Below, in pieces: positions 42,886-50,494 of a stretch of 64,000 nt of DNA. The notes below the pieces were generated by a model that had not been told where the DNA came from, ran no database searches, and was given only the letters and a program-made list of their open reading frames with translations. Location of the stretch: positions 1 to 64,000 of the forward strand of contig QWII01000040.1 in assembly GCA_021405325.1 (NCBI GenBank), given 5' to 3'. Position numbers and translations under genes: made by a program. The DNA comes from Caldilinea sp. CFX5. GTDB lineage: Bacteria > Chloroflexota > Anaerolineae > Caldilineales > Caldilineaceae. The number at the start of each line of letters is the position of its first letter. Within the stretch, counting starts at the first letter, position 1.

Positions 42886-44002
42886 TTACACCCCCGCCAT
42901 CCGCCAAAGCGCCGGGATCGGGCGGATTATTCGGGGGCAGATCGATGCGTTACTGGCGCTGCAGCCGGACTACGAAGTACGCCTCTTTGTGGTGGGACGC
43001 GTGACGCCAGCCGAACAGCAACGCGCGCCTTTGCCCCTGCACACCCCACCCCTGACGGAACGCAACATGGTGCGCCTCTGGCACCGGCTAAACAGTCCCC
43101 TGCCGCCAGTGGAATGGTTCACAGGCGGCCCGCTTGACCTCTTTCATGCCACCGATTTTGTCTTGGCCCCCAGCCGGGCGCGCCGGAAGTTGGTGACAGT
43201 GCATGATCTCGCCTTCCTCTTTTACCCGGAAGCGGCCATGCCCAGTCTTTATCGTTATCTCAATGTTGTCGTGCCGCGCAGTGTCCGTCGCGCCGATCAC
43301 CTCCTGGCCGATAGTCACAACACCGCCAAAGATTTACAGGAACAATGGCAGATCGCGGCCGAGCGGATCACCGTGGTACAGGGCGCCGTGGATCATGACC
43401 GTTTTCAACCGATTGCTGACCAAAGCCGGTTACAGGCCGTGCGGCAGCGCTATAACCTCGGTGACCGCCCGTTTATCCTCGGCTTGAGTACGCTGCAACC
43501 GCGGAAAAATTTTGCTCGACTGATCGAAGCCTTTCACCAGGCGCGCCAGGAAGCCAGCTTGCCCCATCGCCTGGTCATTGGCGGCGGCAAGGGGTGGCTC
43601 TTCGACGAAATCTTTGCCCGCGTCCAAGAACTGGGGCTAACCGACCATGTTCTTTTCCCCGGCTATGTCGCTGACGCCGATCTGCCGGCGCTCTATAACG
43701 CGGCTGAATTCTTTGCCTTCCCGTCGCTATACGAAGGATTTGGACTACCGGTGATTGAAGCGCTTGCCTGTGGTACACCAGTGTTGACGGCTGATAATTC
43801 CTGCTTACCGGAAGCTGGCGGCCCAGGCGCAATCTATATACAAGCCACTAATGTTGAAAGCATTGCCGCCGGCCTCATCCATTTAGCCGAAGACGCCGGA
43901 TTCCGCCAACGATTGCGCAGCGCCGGCCTTGCCCACGCCGCTCAGTTCACCTGGCAACGGAGCGCCGAACAGTTGCTGGCAACTTATCAGAAAGTTTTGT
44001 GA
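42866..44002 (+). CDS. GT4-type glycosyltransferase
   Basis: This 378-residue GT-B enzyme has the C-terminal sugar-nucleotide motif SLYEGFGLPVIEALACGTPV with the catalytic Glu pair, LSTLQPRKNFARLIEAF and the N-terminal substrate domain. It uses a TTG start at 42866 that overlaps GtrA. It likely adds a sugar to a lipid or glycan in the same pathway as GtrA and the ligase upstream. Confidence 0.9.
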   Translation: MKRIAIDYTPAIRQSAGIGRIIRGQIDALLALQPDYEVRLFVVGRVTPAEQQRAPLPLHTPPLTERNMVRLWHRLNSPLPPVEWFTGGPLDLFHATDFVLAPSRARRKLVTVHDLAFLFYPEAAMPSLYRYLNVVVPRSVRRADHLLADSHNTAKDLQEQWQIAAERITVVQGAVDHDRFQPIADQSRLQAVRQRYNLGDRPFILGLSTLQPRKNFARLIEAFHQARQEASLPHRLVIGGGKGWLFDEIFARVQELGLTDHVLFPGYVADADLPALYNAAEFFAFPSLYEGFGLPVIEALACGTPVLTADNSCLPEAGGPGAIYIQATNVESIAAGLIHLAEDAGFRQRLRSAGLAHAAQFTWQRSAEQLLATYQKVL

Positions 44003-44005
44003 GTT

Positions 44006-44074
44006 GGTTTCGACAAGCTCAACCGACGGTGGTTTCGACAGGCTCAACCGACGGTGGTTGAGCTTGTCGAAACC
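44006..44074 (+). repeat. palindrome with TTTCGACAAGCTCAACC words
   Basis: The left arm GGTTTCGACAAGCTCAACC (44006-44024) is the inverse of 44056-44074, and a near copy with AGG for AAG lies between them. The same word occurs at 31217-31231. No gene lies inside. Confidence 0.75.
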
Positions 44075-44100
44075 ACCCATACCCTTAATCGAGACACAAT

Positions 44101-44592
44101 ATGACGCAACCTACATCCGAACCAATCGCACGCACGGTTAGTGAATCAGCGTTGACCCTGACCCTCTTCACGCAACCGGAGCATTCTAATAGCTTGGGCA
44201 ATGTGCATGGCGGTGTTGTCCTCAAATTATGTGATGAATGCGGCGGCATCATTGCGGCGCGCCATGCCCGTCACCCCGCCGTGACCGTCACCGTCGATAG
44301 CGTCACCTTTCACCAACCCGTGCTGCTGGGGCGGCTGCTCATGGTGCATGGCCGCATTACCTGGGTCGGCAAGACGAGCATGGAAGTCGAGTTGCGGGTG
44401 GAGGCGGAAAATCTCCTTACCGGCGAAGTAGTCCACACCAACAGCGCCTACTTTGTCTACGTCGCCTTGGGCGCCGACCGCAAACCCACGCCCGTTCCCC
44501 GTCTACGGCTCGAAAGCCCGGCAGAAGAACGCCGCTTTGCCGAAGGCCAACAACGGCAGGAGGCGCGGTTGGCGCGGTCGAAGCGTAAATGA
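44101..44592 (+). CDS. acyl-CoA thioesterase, hotdog fold (YciA-like)
   Basis: This 163-residue protein has NSLGNVHGGVVLKLCDECGGI with the Asn and Asp/Glu of the active site, then TVTVDSVTFHQPVLLGRLLMVHG and TNSAYFVYVALG, which match the YciA/acyl-CoA thioesterase group. It hydrolyses acyl-CoA esters in the cytoplasm. Only small changes would be needed to fit related hotdog enzymes, so the chain length is unknown. Confidence 0.87.
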   Translation: MTQPTSEPIARTVSESALTLTLFTQPEHSNSLGNVHGGVVLKLCDECGGIIAARHARHPAVTVTVDSVTFHQPVLLGRLLMVHGRITWVGKTSMEVELRVEAENLLTGEVVHTNSAYFVYVALGADRKPTPVPRLRLESPAEERRFAEGQQRQEARLARSKRK

Positions 44593-44644
44593 ACACAGAA
44601 TGCAATACGCATAGTTGGATTGAATCGCAATGCGCCTGTAAAGT

Positions 44645-44673
44645 TTGACAGGTGAGTAAGCCCTGTCTATAAT
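44645..44673 (+). promoter_or_regulatory. perfect consensus sigma-70 promoter before secD
   Basis: TTGACA (44645-44650) and TATAAT (44668-44673) are 17 bp apart, both full consensus. The start would be near 44680, giving a leader of about 125 nt before secD (44805) that contains the short frame at 44726-44818. Confidence 0.85.
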
Positions 44674-44725
44674 GATAGAGTTTGACCCAATTTAATCTGT
44701 GTTTATCAGCCGCCGTGGAGCGATT

Positions 44726-44818
44726 ATGCTTTGGGAGCGTTGGTGCGAGCCAGGCAGGTACGGTACTGGTAAGCCTTCTGTTGACTGGTACAGAGATATA
44801 GCTTATGCGCAACAATAG
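44726..44818 (+). CDS. possible 30-residue leader peptide upstream of secD
   Basis: ATG 44726 follows GTGGAG with 5-6 nt spacing and runs to TAG 44816-44818, ending out of frame 14 nt inside secD. It encodes 30 residues with three Trp and two Cys-free Pro-Gly/Lys-Pro pairs. Short leaders in front of sec genes (SecM, VemP, ApdA types) can regulate them by ribosome arrest, but this peptide lacks a signal segment and a known arrest motif. It may be chance. Confidence 0.35.
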   Translation: MLWERWCEPGRYGTGKPSVDWYRDIAYAQQ

Positions 44819-46208
44819 TATGATTTCGCTTGTGATTGTAATTTTGCTCGTGGCGGCGGCCCTCTATGTGGTGTTGCCCGTCGAGCATCCGGCATGGTTG
44901 GAACGGTCGCGATCCACTGATCCCAATGCGCCGCGCGAATTTTTGGATCTGCGGCTGGGGTTGGATCTGCGCGGCGGCAGCCAGGTCTTGTTAGAAACGG
45001 ACCTACCGGAAGGGCGGACGCTGGCCGAGGGCGATATTAATGCGGCTAAGACGATTGTTGAGAATCGCGTCAACGGTCTCGGCGTTGCCGAAGCGATTGT
45101 CCAGGCCCAAGGGACGAATCGGATCATTGTCGAATTGCCGGGGATCAACAATGCGGATCAGGCCGTAGAAACGATCCGTTCGACCGGTCAGCTAGAATTT
45201 GTTGATCCGGGCGGTAGCCCATTGTCCTCAGGGATGATCATCAACACCACGAATCATCCCGATGCAATTGCCAAAGCCCAAGACGGGCTGGCAAGCGGTG
45301 AGATTGATCCTTCACAGATCCCTTATCCTGACCAAGTTTTTAATACAGTCATGACGGGTAATGTACTGGCGGATGCAATAGCAGCGCCGGATCAATTTAA
45401 TCAATGGCGCATTAACTTTACCTTGACCAGTGAAGGCAGCAACCAATTCTTGGAGTACACCAGCAGCCACATCGGCCAACCAATGGCGATTGTGTTAGAT
45501 GGGCGTGTGCTTTCAGCACCGACCATCAATGGCGCCATTAGCGGCAGTGGTGAGATCACCGGTCAATTCACGCAAGAAGAGGCCGAATCCCTCGCGATTC
45601 AGATGCGCTACGGTGCTTTGCCGGTGCCGCTACAGGTGGCCGATATTCGGACGATTGGCGCCAGTTTGGGGCAGGATTCAGTCAACAGCAGCATCCGCGC
45701 GGCCCTCGTCGGTCTGATCGCGATCTTTGTCTTCATGATTGTGATCTATCGCCTGCCGGGCTTTTTGGCGGCGCTGGCGTTAATCTGCTACATCATCTTC
45801 AACCTAGCGATCTATAAACTGATTCCAGTCACTTTGACCTTGCCGGGCATTGCCGGTTTTATTCTCTCGATTGGTATGTCGCTGGATGCCAATATTCTCA
45901 TCTTTGAGCGGCTCAAGGAAGAGTTGCGGGTGGGGCGGTCATTACGGGCGGCGATTGAAGCCGGTTTTAACCGGGCCTGGCCGGCAATTTGGGACAGCAA
46001 CCTTTCCACGTTGATCACCTGCGCCGTTCTCTTCTGGTTCGGCAACACCTTCGGCGCCAGCGCGGTAAAGGGCTTTGCCATTACGCTGGCGATTGGTGTC
46101 GGTTTGTCAATGTTCTCGGCGATTTTGATTACCCGCACCTTTATGCGGTCATTCCTGACGGGCGCCGGTCAGAAGTTGATGGAATCTCGCAATTTACTAG
46201 GGTACTAA
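44805..46208 (+). CDS. secD: protein translocase subunit SecD
   Basis: This 467-residue inner-membrane protein has the N-terminal segment, the [18 protein letters not shown] motif of SecD, the large external domain ([38 protein letters not shown]) and the C-terminal RND-like membrane part with [24 protein letters not shown]. SecD with SecF uses the proton gradient to help finish export. Start ATG 44805 (44820 possible). The gene is followed 12 bp later by secF. Confidence 0.95.
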   Translation: MRNNSMISLVIVILLVAAALYVVLPVEHPAWLERSRSTDPNAPREFLDLRLGLDLRGGSQVLLETDLPEGRTLAEGDINAAKTIVENRVNGLGVAEAIVQAQGTNRIIVELPGINNADQAVETIRSTGQLEFVDPGGSPLSSGMIINTTNHPDAIAKAQDGLASGEIDPSQIPYPDQVFNTVMTGNVLADAIAAPDQFNQWRINFTLTSEGSNQFLEYTSSHIGQPMAIVLDGRVLSAPTINGAISGSGEITGQFTQEEAESLAIQMRYGALPVPLQVADIRTIGASLGQDSVNSSIRAALVGLIAIFVFMIVIYRLPGFLAALALICYIIFNLAIYKLIPVTLTLPGIAGFILSIGMSLDANILIFERLKEELRVGRSLRAAIEAGFNRAWPAIWDSNLSTLITCAVLFWFGNTFGASAVKGFAITLAIGVGLSMFSAILITRTFMRSFLTGAGQKLMESRNLLGY

Positions 46209-46220
46209 AGGAATTAGACT

Positions 46221-47171
46221 ATGTTTAGATTAATGGAACGCCGCGGCTGGTATTTTGCTTTTTCCATTCTGATCATGCTGCCCGGCATTTTTTACATGAT
46301 TTGGTCATTTGCCACCACCGGCCACCCGCTGCCGCTGAGCATTGATTACACCGGCGGCACAATCTGGGAAGTTCGCTTCACCGAAGCGCATCAGCCGGTG
46401 GAGGTGCGTCAGGTTTTTGTGGATGCCGGCTATAATGACACCACCGTCTTTACTATCGAGAATGCAGAGACGCTCCAGATCAAGCTCAAGACGATCAACG
46501 CTGATCAAAAGAGTACATTACAAGCTGCATTGCAAGATAAATTCGGCCCCTTTGAAGAACGCTCCTACCGGAGTATTGGGCCGACCATTGGCAGTGAGGT
46601 CAGTCAAGCGGCGATCATTGCGGTGGCGGTCTCTTCGGTGCTCATTCTGCTCTATATGGCCTTTGCCTTCCGCCAGGTTTCGCACCCCGTGCGCTTTGGC
46701 GTCTGCGCCGTGATCGCCATTGTTCATGATGTGCTGGTGACCATTTCCTTTGTCTGCATCATGAATTTAATTGCCGGCTGGGAGATCGACGCCCTCTTCC
46801 TCACCGCCATTCTGACGGTCATCGGCTATAGCGTTAACGACACCATCGTGGTCTTCGACCGCATTCGCGAGAACTATAAACGCTACCGCAATGATAGCCT
46901 TTCGGTCATTGCCAACCGCAGCATTGTGGAAACCGCGCAACGCTCTTTGGGCACGGGTATGACCAGCTTGCTCACGTTGGTGGCGATTTTGGCCTTGGGC
47001 GGCGCCACGCTGCAACAATTTGTAGCGACCCTGATTCTAGGTATTGTGTCCGGCACCTACAGTTCGGTCTTTAATGCTACGGCGCTGTTGGTGGCCTGGG
47101 AAGAAAAGTCTTTATTGCACAGCGAACCTACGACTCCACCGGTTGGCAATGGACAGACCGTACTGGCGTAG
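46221..47171 (+). CDS. secF: protein translocase subunit SecF
   Basis: This 316-residue protein has [13 protein letters not shown] near the N-terminus, GPTIGSEV, and the C-terminal [17 protein letters not shown] with the conserved Asp and Arg of SecF, plus [14 protein letters not shown]. It forms the SecDF complex with the upstream protein. The pair is closed by a terminator at 47267-47296. No yajC is adjacent. Confidence 0.95.
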   Translation: MFRLMERRGWYFAFSILIMLPGIFYMIWSFATTGHPLPLSIDYTGGTIWEVRFTEAHQPVEVRQVFVDAGYNDTTVFTIENAETLQIKLKTINADQKSTLQAALQDKFGPFEERSYRSIGPTIGSEVSQAAIIAVAVSSVLILLYMAFAFRQVSHPVRFGVCAVIAIVHDVLVTISFVCIMNLIAGWEIDALFLTAILTVIGYSVNDTIVVFDRIRENYKRYRNDSLSVIANRSIVETAQRSLGTGMTSLLTLVAILALGGATLQQFVATLILGIVSGTYSSVFNATALLVAWEEKSLLHSEPTTPPVGNGQTVLA

Positions 47172-47266
47172 TTTCCGTAGTCCGCAGTCATGTAGTCGCG
47201 TAGTCCAGAGTCTGTCTATGCGCTTCCGCGTATGTTGCGGTCTACTGAGTTTACTGGTCTAATAAA

Positions 47267-47296
47267 AACGGGGAAGTGGGCAGCCGCTTCCCCGTT
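47267..47296 (+). terminator. rho-independent terminator of secDF
   Basis: AACGGGGAAGTGG (47267-47279) pairs with CCGCTTCCCCGTT (47284-47296; one G-U pair) around GCAG, followed by a T-rich stretch. Octamer-like GTAGTCNN words at 47170-47212 precede it. Confidence 0.85.
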
Positions 47297-47381
47297 TCTG
47301 TTTCTGACCCTCATCCTTGTGAGCCAGGCTACCCTGCCCTGAAAACAACAGGTGTCATTTCTGCATTGAGGATTATCTTTC

Positions 47382-48368
47382 ATGCGCGCATTGCTTTTGA
47401 CCGATCACGGTCCCCAACTACGAACTGACTATCCTACACCGCAACCCGGCGCTGCTGAAGCATTGATTCGCGTGCGACTGGCCGGCGTTTGTTCCACGGA
47501 TCTGCAACTGGTGGCTGGGTACAAAGGCGGCTACCGGGGCGTGCTAGGCCATGAATTTGTCGGCGCGGTGGTGTCGGCGCCGGGGAATGAAGCCTGGGTT
47601 GGGCGGCGTGTGGTCGGTGAACTCAACATTGGCTGCGGCGTCTGTGATCTCTGCCGGCGGGGACTAGGCAAACATTGTCGCCACCGCCAAAGCCTGGGGA
47701 TTATCCGGCGCGACGGCGCCTTTGCTGATTATTTGACGCTGCCCATGGCCAATCTTCATGCCGTGCCGGATGCGTTGACCGATGAAGAAGCGGTCTTTGT
47801 TGAACCGCTGGCCGCAGCGTTGCAGATTCGCGAGCAGGTTGCCATCACGCCGGACAGCCGTGTTTATGTGCTGGGCGATGGGCGGCTGGGGCTGCTGGTG
47901 GCGCAAGTGTTGGCGCTCACCGGCTGTGACCTGAGCGTGATCGGGCGGACGCCGGCCAAGTTGGCGCTGCTCCACCAATTTCACGGCGCTTATCAGCCAG
48001 TACTAAATGAACCGGCGACAATGGCGGATCTCTGCAGTCGGCCGGCGGATGTGGTTGTCGAAGTGACCGGGTCGCCCCAGGGCTTTGCGCAGGCGGTTAG
48101 CTTGGTGCGCCCCGGTGGGACGCTGGTTCTCAAAAGCACCTTTGCCGCCGCGCTGCCGAACTTTGATTTAAGCCATCTGGTGGTTGATGAGATTACGCTC
48201 GTCGGTAGTCGCTGTGGCCCCTTTGCGCCGGCGCTTCGGCTCTTGAGCAGCGGGTTGGTGCAAACCCGGCCATTGATTCATGCACGTTATTCCCTGGCGG
48301 AGGGGATTGCGGCGCTCGCTCATGCTGGTCGCAAAGGTGTACTTAAAGTTCTCATTCAGCCATCATAG
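47382..48368 (+). CDS. zinc-dependent alcohol dehydrogenase (MDR family)
   Basis: This 328-residue protein has the catalytic zinc ligands in AGVCSTDL and GHEFVGAVV, the structural zinc site CGVCDLCRRGLGKHC, a nucleotide-binding VYVLGDGRLGLLVAQVLALTG and a late IHARYSLAEG. It resembles threonine/sorbitol-type dehydrogenases of sugar metabolism. The substrate is unknown. Confidence 0.9.
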   Translation: MRALLLTDHGPQLRTDYPTPQPGAAEALIRVRLAGVCSTDLQLVAGYKGGYRGVLGHEFVGAVVSAPGNEAWVGRRVVGELNIGCGVCDLCRRGLGKHCRHRQSLGIIRRDGAFADYLTLPMANLHAVPDALTDEEAVFVEPLAAALQIREQVAITPDSRVYVLGDGRLGLLVAQVLALTGCDLSVIGRTPAKLALLHQFHGAYQPVLNEPATMADLCSRPADVVVEVTGSPQGFAQAVSLVRPGGTLVLKSTFAAALPNFDLSHLVVDEITLVGSRCGPFAPALRLLSSGLVQTRPLIHARYSLAEGIAALAHAGRKGVLKVLIQPS

Positions 48369-48437
48369 TTATACCGAAATCAAATTGAGAAGCGGCGCGG
48401 TGATATGACCGGCCGTACCTGCCGATCAAAAGCTATC

Positions 48438-48502
48438 AGGACTTACGCAAGACGAATTACTGCCGGGCACCCAGAGGGTGCCCGGCGTCTTGCGTAAGTC
48501 CT
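48438..48502 (+). repeat. palindrome with AGGACTTACGCA ends
   Basis: The outer arm AGGACTTACGCAAGAC (48438-48453) is the inverse of 48487-48502, with an inner stem GCCGGGCACCC/GGGTGCCCGGC between. The outer ends match those of the element at 7254-7336. It looks like a small MITE. Confidence 0.8.
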
Positions 48503-48547
48503 GGCTATTTCACAAAACAAGAGTTCAAGACGGGTATGCCGGAAATA

Positions 48548-50098
48548 TTAGAAACTCGGCGGTCTACGCACCCGCGTCGCCTGCTCATACGCATAGGCGA
48601 CCCGAATCAACGTCGGTTCACTCCACGCGCGCCCCAGAAAACTCAACCCCACCGGCAAGCCATCGACATAGCCCATCGGCACGGTAATGTGCGGATAACC
48701 GGCCAACGCAGTCGGTGTTGTACACGCACCCAAGTAGGTATCCAGCGGTTTCGGGCCAATTGGCCAGGCCGGTCCGCCGGACGGCGCCACCAGGGCGGCA
48801 AGGTTATATTGCGCCATGACGGCGTCAATCCCTTCGGGGCCGGCCAGGCGTTGGTTGTTAGCTAGAATCGCCTGATATTGGGCGGCGCTGAGGTCTAGAG
48901 CTTCCGCCATCTCAAAGAGTTCCTGACCAAAGAGCGGCATCTCGCGATCAGCGTTGGCCTGGTTAAAGGCGATCAGATCGGCCAGCGTGCGGGGAATAAC
49001 GGCGCCGGGGTGTTGCAAGCTGGGTGCACGGGTGGCGAGGTAGGCGGCCATGTCATATTTGATCTCGTAGAGCAACACCTTCATCTCGCCATCACTATCT
49101 TTAATTGCTTGGGCGGTCGGCAGATCAGCCGGGTCAACGAGAATGGCGCCGGCCTGGCGCAAGGCCACCAGGGCCTCTTCAAAGAGCTTGTCAACCGCAG
49201 CGTCATGCCCTGAATAGACAGCGCGGGCAACGCCAATCCGTGCGCCCCGTAGGCCATTGGGGTCAAGAAATTGGGTATAATCGCGCTGGAAGTTGCCGGC
49301 GCCGGCAACGGTGGCGCCATCGCGCACATCAACCCCGGTCAACACACCCAAGACTAGAGCGGCATCGGCCACAGTGCGCGCCATCGGACCGACCGTGTCC
49401 TGGCTATGGGCAATGGGAATCACGCCGGCGCGGCTGGTTAAGCCCAACGTTGGTTTGATGCCGACAATGCCATTGACCGTGGAAGGGCTGATAATCGAGC
49501 CGTCGGTCTCGGTGCCAATCGTAGCGGCGGCGAGACTGGCAGCCGCCGCCGTACCGGATCCGGAGCTAGAGCCGCTGGGGTTGTGGGTTGACCGGTAGGC
49601 ATTGCCGGTCTGCCCGCCGCGACCGCTCCAACCGCTGATCGACTTAGAAGAACGGAAGTTGGCCCATTCGCTCAAGTTGGTCTTGCCCAGGAACAAAGCG
49701 CCGGCAGCGCGCAGTTGGGCAGCGGAAGTAGCGTCCTGAACGGGACGGGAGGTGACGAGGGCCAGCGAACCGGCGGTAGTCAACATCCGGTCAGCCGTAT
49801 CAATATTGTCTTTGAGCAAAATCGGGATGCCGTGAAGCGCGCTGCGTGGGCCTTTGACCGTGCGTTCGGCGTCAAGTTCGTCGGCCAGGGTCAAGGCATC
49901 GGGGTTGATCTCGATCACTGAACGGAAAGTAGGGCCAGACCAATCGAGGGTGAGGATGCGTTGCAGGTAACCCAACACCAATTGGCGCGTGGTGACATTG
50001 CCGCGCTGGAGGTCGGCCTGCAATTCAGCAATCGTTTTTTCGGCAACATAGTCAGCCAAGGCGGCGGAAGAGTCATCCGGTAGGCGATTTGTGGTCAT
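48548..50098 (-). CDS. amidase (GatA-like, amidase-signature family)
   Basis: This 516-residue protein has the Ser-cisSer-Lys triad in context: HGIPILLKDNIDT (Lys), NPSGSSSGSGTAAAA and GTETDGSIISP (nucleophile Ser). It is an amidase-signature enzyme that hydrolyses amides; it is long for GatA and has no gatB/gatC beside it, so a free amidase is more likely. ATG 50098 follows AGAAGGA and is better than an upstream ATG at 50152. Confidence 0.9.
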   Translation of the reverse strand: MTTNRLPDDSSAALADYVAEKTIAELQADLQRGNVTTRQLVLGYLQRILTLDWSGPTFRSVIEINPDALTLADELDAERTVKGPRSALHGIPILLKDNIDTADRMLTTAGSLALVTSRPVQDATSAAQLRAAGALFLGKTNLSEWANFRSSKSISGWSGRGGQTGNAYRSTHNPSGSSSGSGTAAAASLAAATIGTETDGSIISPSTVNGIVGIKPTLGLTSRAGVIPIAHSQDTVGPMARTVADAALVLGVLTGVDVRDGATVAGAGNFQRDYTQFLDPNGLRGARIGVARAVYSGHDAAVDKLFEEALVALRQAGAILVDPADLPTAQAIKDSDGEMKVLLYEIKYDMAAYLATRAPSLQHPGAVIPRTLADLIAFNQANADREMPLFGQELFEMAEALDLSAAQYQAILANNQRLAGPEGIDAVMAQYNLAALVAPSGGPAWPIGPKPLDTYLGACTTPTALAGYPHITVPMGYVDGLPVGLSFLGRAWSEPTLIRVAYAYEQATRVRRPPSF

Positions 50099-50374
50099 CA
50101 CAATAATCCTTCTCTGTGGGTGGGTAACGGCGAAGCTCCTCGCCACACCCACCGGGAACGCGCTAAGTGCGGCTAGGAGCGGGTTTGCTATAGATATTCA
50201 GAAAATCTTTCGTCTGTAGTTACGGGGGTCGCATCCTGTGTGCAAGGTGCAGTATAGCGCAGCGCTAAAATTTCGCAAAAGTGCAATAGGCGCTCAGCCG
50301 CCCACACCCACCTGGGGATCGATGCTTAGTTTTTGCCGTGAGTTTCTTCGCCAGGCGTGATCGTCTGTAGCAAG

Positions 50375-50451
50375 CCGTAGGGGCGCACCCTTGCGGTCGC
50401 CCCGTGGCTTGCCGATGGCCTGAGGGCGACCGCAAGGGTGCGCCCCTACGG
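50375..50451 (+). repeat. 28-bp perfect palindrome
   Basis: The arms 50375-50402 and 50424-50451 are perfectly complementary over 28 bp around a 21-nt loop, with the word TAGGGGCGCACCCTTGCGG. It lies between the amidase start and the SdrD-like gene end. The rest of 50099-50494 has no gene. Confidence 0.8.
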
Positions 50452-50455
50452 TGTC

Positions 50456-50489
50456 AAAATCAGTTGCTACCTAAATCCGTTGTTGTGTT
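50456..50489 (+). mobile_element. single end of the 33-34 kb MITE family
   Basis: AAAATCAGTTGCTACCTAAAT followed by CCGTTGTTGTGTT (50456-50489) matches the right terminal repeat of copies A-C (33438-33471 and others). The left end is missing, so this is a remnant placed 5 bp beyond the stop of the SdrD-like gene. Confidence 0.65.
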
Positions 50490-50494
50490 CCTGG

